A stretch of DNA of 64,000 bases, taken from Pseudomonadota bacterium. GTDB taxonomy: Bacteria; Pseudomonadota; Alphaproteobacteria; Sphingomonadales; Sphingomonadaceae. Position 1 is the first letter of the stretch. Every line of letters starts with the position of its first letter. The stretch spans positions 1,080,367 to 1,144,366 of the forward strand of contig JBCBSU010000001.1 of NCBI GenBank assembly GCA_039818985.1, given 5' to 3'. A program made the translations under genes and the position numbers. The notes under the pieces were generated by a model, which was not told where the DNA came from, did not search any database, and worked only from the letters and a program-made list of their open reading frames with translations. This document shows, piece after piece, positions 56,835-64,000 of this stretch.

Positions 56835-59800
56835 ATGACCGGAAACGAACAGGATGCGGAGACTATACCGCTGGAAACCCGTTCGCTGGTGCCCGGTTCG
56901 CTGCGGCTGCGGGTGTTTCTTGCCGTCCTGTTGCTACTGGCTGCGGTTGTCCTGCTGGCCTGGATCCAGCGGGTCGAAATTGCCGATAGCTTTGTCGCCG
57001 ATTATCTGGCGGAGCAGGGCGTCGAGGCCGAATATGAGATTGTCGATATCGGCCTACAGCGCCAGGTACTGCGCAACCTGACCATCGGACCCGAAGCACA
57101 GCCGGACCTTGTCGTCGAGGAAATGACCATCACCACCCGCCCGGCGCTGGGCATTCCGGTGATAGAAAATATCCGGATGCGCGGTGTGCGGATCTTTGGT
57201 ACCTATGATGGTGAGAGCGTTAGTCTGGGCGCACTTGATCCGCTCGTTTTTACTGATAGCGACGCACCATTCGAGCTTCCCGATTTCAGCGTGGATATCG
57301 ATGATGCCCGTGTCCGCATGGACACGCCGCATGGCGTGATTGGGGTATCTTTCAACGGCAATGGCCATCTGAAGGACGGCTTCGAGGGCGAACTGGCCGC
57401 GATTGCCGGCACACTTGATTTCGGAAGCTGCCATATTGATCGTCCCAGCCTGTTTGGCACTATCAGGGTAGAATCGCTCGAGCCGATTTTTTCCGGCCCG
57501 TTGCGCGGTACCAGTATCGATTGCGCCGATTTTGTCGCTGACAGCGATGCATTTGCCTTCACCGTGGATCTGCGCGCCGACCGGACGCTCGCCGATATCG
57601 AACTGGCTGTAGGTGGAGCCGCCAGCGCGCCGCGCTATGCCGGATTACCACAAGGCAGCATATCGGGCGAGACGCTCCTTATTGACCTCCAGGCGGAACT
57701 GGATGGTGATACAGTGGCGATCCGTGGCGAAACGGCGATCGAGAATATGCGCTCGCCATGGATTGATGGCCGCGAGATTACCTTGCGCATTGACAGTGAT
57801 CCGCTGGCGCTGGCCGATGTGCAGCAGCCTGATCGTTTGGTCGCGGCGGTCAATGCCGATGTTGCACTGCGTGGCGATGGACTGGCCGTTGATCCGGCGT
57901 GGAACGGGCTGGTTGCCGATGCGGTCGGCGGCAGCCCGCTAGCGCCTTTATGGCGTCGTGCTGCGCCGCAGCTCAATGCGCGGCTGTCCAGCGCTCGGCT
58001 GAGCGTGGATGGCGCGATGGCCGGGGGCATGCTGACGCTTGAACCTAGCGCGGTAAAACAGGACGATGGTCCAGTGATTGCGCGCTTTTCCGAGACTTCT
58101 ATCGCGCTTGATGATGGCGCTGAGGGAAGGCCAGTCTTGCTCGCGGCCTATATTGTCGACCGTGCGTTGCCGCAAATTATGGCGGAAATGGTCTGGGATA
58201 GCGGCTCGCTGGCCCAACTCGATCTGTCGATGCCGTCCTATGCTGCCGGTAAGGCGCGTCTCGCCATTGATGCCTTGCGCGTGCGCCGATTGTCGGCTGA
58301 TAGCTATGGACTGAGCGGTGCCATCGCACTCAGCGGACCGCTCCCTGATGGCGGTGCAATCGACAATCTCTATCTGCCGCTCAATGGCCGACTGGTCGGC
58401 GGTAATCACTATTTTGCCAGGGACCGCTGCCAGAAGCTGCGTTTCGATGCGCTGGAAATCGCCGAGACGCGCACTGGCAAGACCGAATTTTCGCTCTGTC
58501 CGGTCGGTCGCAGCCCGTTGCTCGCACTCGATGATAGCGGTGTGCGTATCAGCGCCGATATTGGCAAGCTGGCACTGAGCGGTGATCTGGCTGGCACACC
58601 CTGGGCCATCGGCTTCGAACAGATGCTGCTGCGCCATCCCGGTGAAACCCGGCTGGGCGCAGTTACTGCGCAAATCGGCGAGGCCACGGGTGCGACCCGC
58701 ATCGCCGCCGATACACTCACGCTGGATTATGATAGCAGCAATGGCAGTTTTGCGGGAGATTTCGCCAATATGGCCGCCACCATTGGTGAAGTGCCATTGC
58801 AGGTGGCCAAGGGCGAGGGCCTGTGGTCTTATGATGAAAATGGCCTGATGCTGGCCTCGGACAGTCTTGAGGTCAGCGACCGTCAGGCGGACTATCGCTT
58901 CAATCCCCTGACTGGCCGTGGTGCTGTGCTGCGGCTTGCCGATAGCAGGATCACTGTCTATGGCAGTCTGCACGAGAAGCAGACGGGCACACGGGTCAGT
59001 GCCATCGATATCGCCCATGATCTCGCAACCGCCAGAGGCAAGGCGGTGCTGGCGGTCAAGAATCTTCGCTTCGGTCCCGATTTTCAGCCCGAACTGATCA
59101 CCCCGCTGACCCTGAGCGTGGTTGCCAATGTCGATGGTCGGGTCGATGGGCGCGGCGAGATTCGCTGGAACGGGGACAGTGTCGACAGCGATGGCCGGTT
59201 CCGCACCGAGGAGATGGACCTCGCCGCCGCTTTCGGTCTGGTAAAGGGGCTGGCGGGGGAGATTGTGTTTTCCGATCTGCTGGCCATGGCGACGCCGCCA
59301 GGGCAGTTGGTGACGATGCGCGAGGTCAATCCCGGCGTCGCCGCCAATGATGGTGCCGTGCGCTATCAGCTACTCCCGAATCAGGTGATGCAGATCGAGA
59401 GTGGGGAATGGCCCTTTGCCGGCGGTCGGCTGGTGATGGAACCGGCGACATTCAATTTCGCGGTCGAAGAGGAACGCGAGGTCAGCTTCGCCGTGATCGG
59501 ACTTGATGCGGCGCAGTTCCTGTCGCGGTTCGATTTCGAGAATATCAGTGCCACCGGCGTGTTTGACGGACGTCTGCCCATGCGTTTCGGTCAGCTTGGC
59601 GGCAATATCGAGGGCGGGAAGCTGGTGGTGCGTGAGGGCGGGGGGACACTCGCCTATGTCGGCGAACTGACTTATACGGACTTGGGCAGCATGGCCAATT
59701 TTGCCTTCGACAGCTTGCGCGCCATTCGGTACCGCTCGCTTGAAATAGATATGAACGGACCGCTTGATGGCGAGATGGTCACCCGGATCAATTTTTCCGG

Positions 59801-60032
59801 TCTCAGCCAGGGCGAAGAGGCATCGCGCAACTTTGTCACCAACCAGATTGCCAAACTGCCGATCCAGTTCAACGTGACCATCCGGGCGCCTTTTTTCCAG
59901 CTCATCACCTCGGCACGATCATTTTACGACACACAATATTTGCCCGATATTGGCTCCATCTCTAGACAGACGGCACCATCCGCGCCGGCGGGTGAAGTGA
60001 GCGGTAGCAAAGACAATGAACCGGCATCCTGA
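56835..60032 (+). CDS. ydbH: YdbH-family inter-membrane bridge protein
   Basis: About 1065 residues with one N-terminal anchor (LRLRVFLAVLLLLAAVVLLAW) and a long beta-rich periplasmic part typical of YdbH/AsmA-like proteins, which form hydrophobic grooves between inner and outer membrane. The C-terminal region (about 870-1030) matches the former dicarboxylate-transport domain, with ISATGVFDGRLPMRF and REGGGTLAYVGE. The next two genes are ynbE and ydbL, as in Escherichia coli, which strengthens the call. GTG at 56829 is an alternative start. Confidence 0.92.
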   Translation: MTGNEQDAETIPLETRSLVPGSLRLRVFLAVLLLLAAVVLLAWIQRVEIADSFVADYLAEQGVEAEYEIVDIGLQRQVLRNLTIGPEAQPDLVVEEMTITTRPALGIPVIENIRMRGVRIFGTYDGESVSLGALDPLVFTDSDAPFELPDFSVDIDDARVRMDTPHGVIGVSFNGNGHLKDGFEGELAAIAGTLDFGSCHIDRPSLFGTIRVESLEPIFSGPLRGTSIDCADFVADSDAFAFTVDLRADRTLADIELAVGGAASAPRYAGLPQGSISGETLLIDLQAELDGDTVAIRGETAIENMRSPWIDGREITLRIDSDPLALADVQQPDRLVAAVNADVALRGDGLAVDPAWNGLVADAVGGSPLAPLWRRAAPQLNARLSSARLSVDGAMAGGMLTLEPSAVKQDDGPVIARFSETSIALDDGAEGRPVLLAAYIVDRALPQIMAEMVWDSGSLAQLDLSMPSYAAGKARLAIDALRVRRLSADSYGLSGAIALSGPLPDGGAIDNLYLPLNGRLVGGNHYFARDRCQKLRFDALEIAETRTGKTEFSLCPVGRSPLLALDDSGVRISADIGKLALSGDLAGTPWAIGFEQMLLRHPGETRLGAVTAQIGEATGATRIAADTLTLDYDSSNGSFAGDFANMAATIGEVPLQVAKGEGLWSYDENGLMLASDSLEVSDRQADYRFNPLTGRGAVLRLADSRITVYGSLHEKQTGTRVSAIDIAHDLATARGKAVLAVKNLRFGPDFQPELITPLTLSVVANVDGRVDGRGEIRWNGDSVDSDGRFRTEEMDLAAAFGLVKGLAGEIVFSDLLAMATPPGQLVTMREVNPGVAANDGAVRYQLLPNQVMQIESGEWPFAGGRLVMEPATFNFAVEEEREVSFAVIGLDAAQFLSRFDFENISATGVFDGRLPMRFGQLGGNIEGGKLVVREGGGTLAYVGELTYTDLGSMANFAFDSLRAIRYRSLEIDMNGPLDGEMVTRINFSGLSQGEEASRNFVTNQIAKLPIQFNVTIRAPFFQLITSARSFYDTQYLPDIGSISRQTAPSAPAGEVSGSKDNEPAS

Positions 60033-60068
60033 AGCGGCTATTCAGCCCTGTGAAAGCGAGAATATGTA

Positions 60069-60281
60069 ATGGAAGACAGCAAGATGATGGCACATAAGCG
60101 TGTTGGTGCGTCTTCGATCATCGCGATGCTGCTGGCTTTCCCCGCCAGTGGATGCATCACATTGGAGGCACCGGACAAGCCTATTGTCATCGAGCTGAAT
60201 ATCAATATCAGTCAGGAGGTTGTCTATCGGCTGGATAACGACGCCAAGGCCCTGATTGAAGAGAATGAGGATATTTTCTGA
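60069..60281 (+). CDS. ynbE: YnbE-like outer-membrane lipoprotein
   Basis: A 70-residue lipoprotein precursor. The lipobox is ASGC, and the mature part is CITLEAPDKPIVIELNINISQEVVYRLDND, matching YnbE. YnbE extends the beta-strand groove of YdbH to the outer membrane in Escherichia coli. Its stop and the ydbL start share one base (TGATG), so they are coupled. Confidence 0.9.
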   Translation: MEDSKMMAHKRVGASSIIAMLLAFPASGCITLEAPDKPIVIELNINISQEVVYRLDNDAKALIEENEDIF

Positions 60282-60670
60282 TGAAGCATATCGTCCGACA
60301 GCTAGGCAAGGCGTGCATTCCGCTGGGGGCTGTTGCGTTGATTGCTGCGCCCGCCGCAGTTTCGGCGCAGATGAATTACAAATCGGCAAAGGCCGCGGGC
60401 ATTATCGGTGAAAAGCCCGATGGCTATCTCGGCGTCGTCAATGGCAGCAACAGCGAGGCCCAGCGCGTCGTCGACAGCACCAATATCAAGCGCAAGGCAA
60501 AATACACCGAGCTTGCGGCGCAAAAGGGTGTCACGGTGCAAGAGGTCGCTTTCTCGACCGGATGCAATCTGATCGCTCAACTCCGCCCGGGGCAGAAATA
60601 TATGGCGCCGTCTGGACAGTGGAAAACCCGCGATGGTTCTCCTCCTGAGCGCGACGCGCGCTGCCCATAA
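60281..60670 (+). CDS. ydbL: YdbL (DUF1318) periplasmic protein
   Basis: A 129-residue secreted protein with a signal ending PAAVSAQ and a DUF1318 domain (KAAGIIGEKPDGYLGVV, NIKRKAKYTELAAQKG, VQEVAFSTGCNLIAQL). In Escherichia coli YdbL prevents YnbE from over-assembling. The downstream tail contains an extra ARCP. The three genes at 56835-60670 form one operon. Confidence 0.9.
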   Translation: MKHIVRQLGKACIPLGAVALIAAPAAVSAQMNYKSAKAAGIIGEKPDGYLGVVNGSNSEAQRVVDSTNIKRKAKYTELAAQKGVTVQEVAFSTGCNLIAQLRPGQKYMAPSGQWKTRDGSPPERDARCP

Positions 60671-60774
60671 CGATTCTGTCGAAAACCGGCTGTAAAAGGC
60701 CATGTTTCTCCAGTACCCGAGCATCGATGGGGCACTTTCCGCAAACGTAAATTCCTGCTAGGCGGCCATGGCCA

Positions 60775-60788
60775 TTGACTTGCGTCAA
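60775..60788. promoter_or_regulatory. FNR/FixK-type palindrome upstream of the atp operon
   Basis: TTGACTTGCGTCAA is a perfect TTGAC-N4-GTCAA palindrome, fitting the FNR/FixK consensus TTGAY-N4-RTCAA. It is 85 bases before the atpI ATG. A TTGACT-N17-TAAACG promoter-like pair (60775-60803) overlaps it, so binding could repress or activate. Confidence 0.5.
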
Positions 60789-60873
60789 ACGGCTCACTAA
60801 ACGGGCCGCGCCTTGGCGGGTTGCCTCGCTCTTCGGCGCTTTACCGGGTAATTTGACACAATCTGGAAAAGCA

Positions 60874-61224
60874 ATGGCGGACGAACAACCCGGGCAGAAA
60901 CCTGATACGCACAATGACCGGCTGGATTCGCTTGATGACAGGCTGGACCGGCTGGAAAAAGAGCGTAGCAGCAGGGGCAGGAAGAATGCGGTAGAGGCTG
61001 ATCCGAATTACCGGATGGGCACCCGGGTTCTGGCTGATCTTGTTGCAGGGGTTGCCGGGGGTCTTTTGTTTGGCTGGCTGTTGGATCGCTGGCTCGGGAC
61101 TTCACCATGGTTGATGCTGGTGTTCCTGTTCCTCGGGATCATCGTGGCATTCAGGAATATTATGCGGCTGACGGGCACCAGCTCGGCCAGCCTGCAGGGT
61201 GAAGACGAAAGCGATAAAGGGTAG
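60874..61224 (+). CDS. atpI: ATP synthase accessory protein AtpI
   Basis: A 116-residue protein with a charged N-terminus and two membrane segments (VLADLVAGVAGGLLFGWLL; SPWLMLVFLFLGIIVAF) ending RNIMRL. AtpI aids c-ring assembly and heads F-type ATP synthase operons. The ATG at 60874 is chosen because the similarity starts at MADEQPG; the earlier frame has no signal. Confidence 0.92.
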   Translation: MADEQPGQKPDTHNDRLDSLDDRLDRLEKERSSRGRKNAVEADPNYRMGTRVLADLVAGVAGGLLFGWLLDRWLGTSPWLMLVFLFLGIIVAFRNIMRLTGTSSASLQGEDESDKG

Positions 61225-61229
61225 CAAGC

Positions 61230-62012
61230 GTGGCCGGCGAATCAGGTAAAATTGACCCGATGCACCAATTCGAGATCGAGAGCTTTTTCGATCTCTTTGC
61301 AGTGGGCGGTCAGCAGATTGCATTCACCAACAGCGCGTTGTGGATGCTGATCACCGTCGCCGCTTTGTGGATTTTCATGCAGGGCGGTATGCGACGCGAG
61401 CTGGTTCCAGGTCGCTGGCAGGTGATGGTTGAAGGCTTCACCAATTTCATTTCTGACATGATGCTCACCAATATCGGCGAAGAGGGCAAGAAATATACGC
61501 CCTATGTCTTCTCGCTGTTCATGTTCATCCTTTTCGCCAATATCCTCGGTCTGATGCCAATCGGCCTGATCGGCGGTCACCCCTTCACCGTAACCAGCCA
61601 CCTGACCGTCACCGGTATATTGGCGATCGTCAGCTTTGCGATTGTCCTGGTTGTCGGTTTCTGGCGCCATGGCCTGCACTTTTTCTCGCTGTTCGTGCCG
61701 CATGGCACGCCGCTGCCGATGATCCCTTTCATCTTCCTGGTTGAGCTGCTTTCGTTCCTGGTACGGCCGTTCAGCCTTGGTCTGCGTCTCTTCGTGGCCA
61801 TGACCGCCGGGCACATCCTGCTCAAGGTTCTGGCCGGCTTCGTTATCAACTCGACCAAGGCCGGCGCCGGCTATGGTCTTCTGGTCGGCCTGCCCAGCCT
61901 GACATTGATGGTTGGTATCAGCGCGCTGGAACTGCTGGTTGCGGTGGTTCAGGCCTATGTCTTCGCCCTGCTGACCTCGCTTTACATCAATGATGCGGTC
62001 AACCTGCACTAA
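61230..62012 (+). CDS. atpB: ATP synthase F0 subunit a
   Basis: A 260-residue membrane protein with five to six segments. The essential Arg is in LGLRLFVAMTAGHILL, and QAYVFALLTSLYINDA closes the proton path. GTG start at 61230 with AAAGGG upstream. It lies 5 bases downstream of atpI. Confidence 0.96.
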   Translation: MAGESGKIDPMHQFEIESFFDLFAVGGQQIAFTNSALWMLITVAALWIFMQGGMRRELVPGRWQVMVEGFTNFISDMMLTNIGEEGKKYTPYVFSLFMFILFANILGLMPIGLIGGHPFTVTSHLTVTGILAIVSFAIVLVVGFWRHGLHFFSLFVPHGTPLPMIPFIFLVELLSFLVRPFSLGLRLFVAMTAGHILLKVLAGFVINSTKAGAGYGLLVGLPSLTLMVGISALELLVAVVQAYVFALLTSLYINDAVNLH

Positions 62013-62066
62013 TTCACTTTTCTTCAACCCAATTTTCAACACGATATTTTTCCAAGGAGTAGTATA

Positions 62067-62294
62067 ATGGACGCAGAAGCAGCAAAGCTGGTTGGTGCCG
62101 GTCTGGCAGCCATTGGTGCAGGCATGGCCGCCATCGGTGTGGGTAATGTCTTCGGATCATTCCTCGAGAGCGCACTGCGCAATCCTGCCGCGGCAGATGG
62201 CCAGCAGGGCCGCCTGTTCATCGGCTTCGCCGCTGCCGAGCTTCTCGGCCTGCTGGCATTCGTTGTTGCGATGATCCTGATCTTCGTCGCCTGA
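62067..62294 (+). CDS. atpE: ATP synthase F0 subunit c
   Basis: A 75-residue hairpin protein. The proton-carrying Glu58 is in FAAAELLGLLAF, and the polar loop RNP is at 38-40. The sequence has no Na-binding residues, so it is proton-type. AAGGAG precedes the ATG. A strong hairpin follows the gene. Confidence 0.97.
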   Translation: MDAEAAKLVGAGLAAIGAGMAAIGVGNVFGSFLESALRNPAAADGQQGRLFIGFAAAELLGLLAFVVAMILIFVA

Positions 62295-62309
62295 CAACAT
62301 CACAATATT

Positions 62310-62332
62310 CCCCGGCGATATATTCGCCGGGG
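62310..62332 (+). other. Intercistronic hairpin between atpE and atpF'
   Basis: CCCCGGCGA (62310-62318) and TCGCCGGGG (62324-62332) form a perfect 9-bp stem with a TATAT loop, 15 bases after atpE. CATTTCC follows rather than a T-run, so it is more likely an mRNA stability or processing element than a terminator. Confidence 0.75.
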
Positions 62333-62365
62333 CATTTCCTGCTTTCCGCCTGATGGATCGGTACG

Positions 62366-62860
62366 ATGCCCCAGATTGACCAGTTAATGACAACCTATGG
62401 TTCCCAGCTCTTCTGGCTGGTGATCTGCTTCGGCCTTGTCTATCTGGTGATCGGTCGTTCAATGCTGCCGAAAATCCAGAGCACCGTCGAGATGCGCGAG
62501 AAGCGCATTTCTGACGATGTCGAGGCGGCGCGTCTGGCGCACAAACAGGCGGACGACCTGGAAGAAGAATATAAGGCGAAACAGGCCGAAGCGCGCGAAG
62601 CGGCACAGGCAGTGATCGCCGAAGCCAAGGCCAAGGCCGCTAAAAACGCCGAAAAGCGGCTTGGTGATGCTGATAAACGCGTTGCCGAGAAGTTGGCGGC
62701 GGCCGAAAAGGACATTGAAGAACAGCGTGTCGCCGCTATGGCCGAGCTGCAGGATGTCGCTGCCGAAGCCACTCAGTCGATCTTTGCCAAGCTGACCGGT
62801 TCCAAGGTCACCAAGGCAGAGGCGCGCAGCGCGGTGAAGGGAGCGATGACCGATGTTTGA
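62366..62860 (+). CDS. atpF': ATP synthase F0 subunit b'
   Basis: A 164-residue stator subunit. The N-terminal anchor begins LFWLVICFGLVYLVIGR, then a long charged coiled coil with RISDDVEAARLAHKQADDLEEEY. Its presence next to a second b gene is typical of photosynthetic and alphaproteobacterial ATP synthases. Its stop overlaps the atpF start by 8 bases. Confidence 0.93.
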   Translation: MPQIDQLMTTYGSQLFWLVICFGLVYLVIGRSMLPKIQSTVEMREKRISDDVEAARLAHKQADDLEEEYKAKQAEAREAAQAVIAEAKAKAAKNAEKRLGDADKRVAEKLAAAEKDIEEQRVAAMAELQDVAAEATQSIFAKLTGSKVTKAEARSAVKGAMTDV

Positions 62861-63404
62861 TCTGCTGTTGATCGCCGCCGAGGGCGCCAGTGGCGAGGAA
62901 TATGTCGAGCTTTCCGTGTTCGGCATTACCGCAACCGCATGGGTTTCGATTGCCATGGCGATTTTGATCGGCCTGATCCTTTGGAAAAAGGTTCCCTCGG
63001 TCATCGCGGCATCGCTCGACAGGCAAATCGATGACATCAAGCGCCACCTCAACGAAGCCAAGGCGCTGCGCGAGGAAGCCGAGAGCATGCGCGCCGAATA
63101 TGAGTCGAAAATCGCATCGGCTGTGACCGAGGCCGAAGATATGAAATATCGTGCCGAGCAGGAAGCCGAGGCGATTATTGCCGAAGCCAAGGAAAATGCC
63201 ACGGCACTGATCGCGCGGCGCAAAAAGGTTGCGGAACAGAAAATTGCCTCCGCCGAGCGCGCCGCCATTGCCGAAATCCGTGACAAAGTCGCCAGCGTCT
63301 CAGCCGAAGCATCGCAGGCGCTGGTGCAGAAAAAGCATGATGCCGAGGCTGACACAGCACTGGTCGACTCGACCATTGCGACTCTGGGCAAAGCTATCCA
63401 CTGA
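62853..63404 (+). CDS. atpF: ATP synthase F0 subunit b
   Basis: A 183-residue stator subunit. A membrane segment (ATAWVSIAMAILIGLILW) follows about 25 exported residues, then a long coiled coil. LDRQIDDIKRHLNEAKALREEA is typical of alphaproteobacterial b. The F1 genes are not in the window. Confidence 0.94.
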   Translation: MFDLLLIAAEGASGEEYVELSVFGITATAWVSIAMAILIGLILWKKVPSVIAASLDRQIDDIKRHLNEAKALREEAESMRAEYESKIASAVTEAEDMKYRAEQEAEAIIAEAKENATALIARRKKVAEQKIASAERAAIAEIRDKVASVSAEASQALVQKKHDAEADTALVDSTIATLGKAIH

Positions 63405-63448
63405 GTTCGCCCCCGAAGCAGACTGACCGCTTTGAATATGACGCAAAA

Positions 63449-63467
63449 ATGCCCATAAGATGGGCAT
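63449..63467 (+). repeat. Perfect palindrome across the uvrC start
   Basis: ATGCCCAT (63449-63456), loop AAG, ATGGGCAT (63460-63467). The right arm contains or overlaps both candidate start codons of uvrC (63460, 63466), so a folded mRNA would hide them. It could also close the atpF transcript. Confidence 0.6.
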
Positions 63468-64000
63468 GAGCAGCAGTGGCGATACTCCGATAGAAAACAG
63501 CGTTCCGGATGCGCCCGACCGCTTCCGCGAGGAAAAGGCGACCTATGCCGTGCGTGGGGCCGAAGCGCCCGATCTGGATCGCGGTGTCGAGGCGATCCGC
63601 GCGACGCTCAAAACACTGAAGGCGGAACCCGGCGTTTATCGCATGCTCGATGCGCGCGGCGATGTGCTCTATGTCGGTAAGGCCAGGGCGCTGCGTAATA
63701 GGGTGACCAACTATACCCAGGTAACGCGTCTGCCGCGTCGATTACAGCGCATGGTAGCGCAGACGCGCAGCATGACCATTGTCACCACCAATAGTGAGGC
63801 TGAGGCGCTGTTGATGGAGGCGCAATTCATCAAGCGCTATCGTCCGCCCTATAATGTCCTGCTGCGCGACGATAAGAGCTTTCCCTATATCCTGTTGCGC
63901 GAGGACCATGATTTTCCGCGCATGTATAAATATCGCGGTGCGCGGAAATATAAGGGCGAGTATTTCGGTCCCTTTGCCAGCGCCGGATCAGTGACCGCGA
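63466..64000 (+). CDS. uvrC: Excinuclease ABC subunit C, N-terminal part (cut by the window end)
   Basis: About 178 residues, open to the last base. After a 45-residue extension comes the GIY-YIG nuclease: EPGVYRMLDARGDVLYVGKARALRNRV, with the catalytic Tyr and Arg, then EALLMEAQFIKRYRPPYNVLLRDDKSFPYI, which contains the metal-binding Glu. UvrC makes both incisions in nucleotide excision repair. ATG at 63466 or 63460; neither has a clear ribosome site. Confidence 0.93.
   Translation, partial: MSSSGDTPIENSVPDAPDRFREEKATYAVRGAEAPDLDRGVEAIRATLKTLKAEPGVYRMLDARGDVLYVGKARALRNRVTNYTQVTRLPRRLQRMVAQTRSMTIVTTNSEAEALLMEAQFIKRYRPPYNVLLRDDKSFPYILLREDHDFPRMYKYRGARKYKGEYFGPFASAGSVTA

Noticed and set aside
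60671-60873. Possible small RNA gene in the ydbL-atpI gap
   Set aside because: I found no tRNA-like cloverleaf, no promoter plus terminator pair, and no known RNA motif. Only the FNR/FixK-like dyad is noteworthy.

Overview
The window reads as chromosomal backbone of an alphaproteobacterium of the order Sphingomonadales. The evidence is gene order: a rapZ/short hprK/chvG/chvI/pckA block, a folC-accD-trpA-trpB-trpF-pyrF-lapA block, split b/b' ATP synthase genes, a GTTC-N7-GTTC type LexA box, and several families common in sphingomonads (DUF3597, DUF937, NDH-2 fused to DoxX, acyl-CoA dehydrogenase behind a MerR regulator). The genus cannot be fixed from this window. Coding density is high. I see no rRNA, tRNA, CRISPR array, prophage or complete insertion sequence, and no gene-free stretch longer than about 270 bases.

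Layout. 1-6.1 kb: end of rmuC, a META lipoprotein, a TrmH-type methyltransferase, then a minus-strand regulatory run chvI-chvG-hprK-rapZ-EIIA-HPr (nitrogen-type PTS and acid/envelope two-component system), with pckA divergent. 8-9.6 kb: two DUF937/YidB-like proteins sharing an Asp-rich C-terminal motif, and a DUF3597 protein. 9.6-16 kb: NfeD and SPFH membrane partners, a secreted M28 peptidase, guaB with a strong hairpin in its leader, an RsmB-like methyltransferase, a TPR protein. 16-25.8 kb: DUF481 outer-membrane protein, rppH, an HSL-type esterase, photolyase, SDR, cyclopropane fatty acid synthase-like protein, a serine hydrolase lipoprotein, a second SDR and purF. 25.9-32.9 kb: hisI, a lipoprotein, a MerR regulator with an apparently leaderless transcript, acyl-CoA dehydrogenase, a tiny secreted Asp-rich protein, NRDE protein, cysK and an MFS exporter. 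33-42.6 kb: a type V autotransporter with a Pho-box-like leader, VOC protein, L,D-transpeptidase, uvrD with a near-perfect SOS box, rsmD, an RsuA-family pseudouridine synthase, a lone receiver protein and DUF1223. 42.7-53.6 kb: AmpG-like permease, TPR protein, folC, accD, trpA, a DUF559 gene, trpB, trpF, pyrF, lapA and purB. 53.8-64 kb: DoxX-NDH-2 fusion, radC, the ydbH-ynbE-ydbL inter-membrane bridge operon, atpI-atpB-atpE-atpF'-atpF, and the start of uvrC.

The most unusual region is 46.2-50.1 kb. The otherwise standard accD/trp block is peppered with palindromic repeats. Between accD and folC lies an 89-nt element that folds as a closed three-way junction, with two internal hairpins whose loops are complementary (CCCC/GGGG). 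It appears to sit inside a copy of a C/G-rich repeat whose uninterrupted version is present 2.4 kb away. The same repeats bracket a DUF559 gene wedged between trpB and trpA and even encode its C-terminal tail. Two further dyads bounded by CCGTTCG/CGAACGG fill the accD-trpA and trpB-trpF gaps. These are the best candidates for something undescribed. Candidate regulatory links worth testing are an FNR/FixK-type palindrome before the ATP synthase operon, a Pho-box series before the autotransporter, the guaB leader hairpin, and the hairpin between atpE and atpF'.
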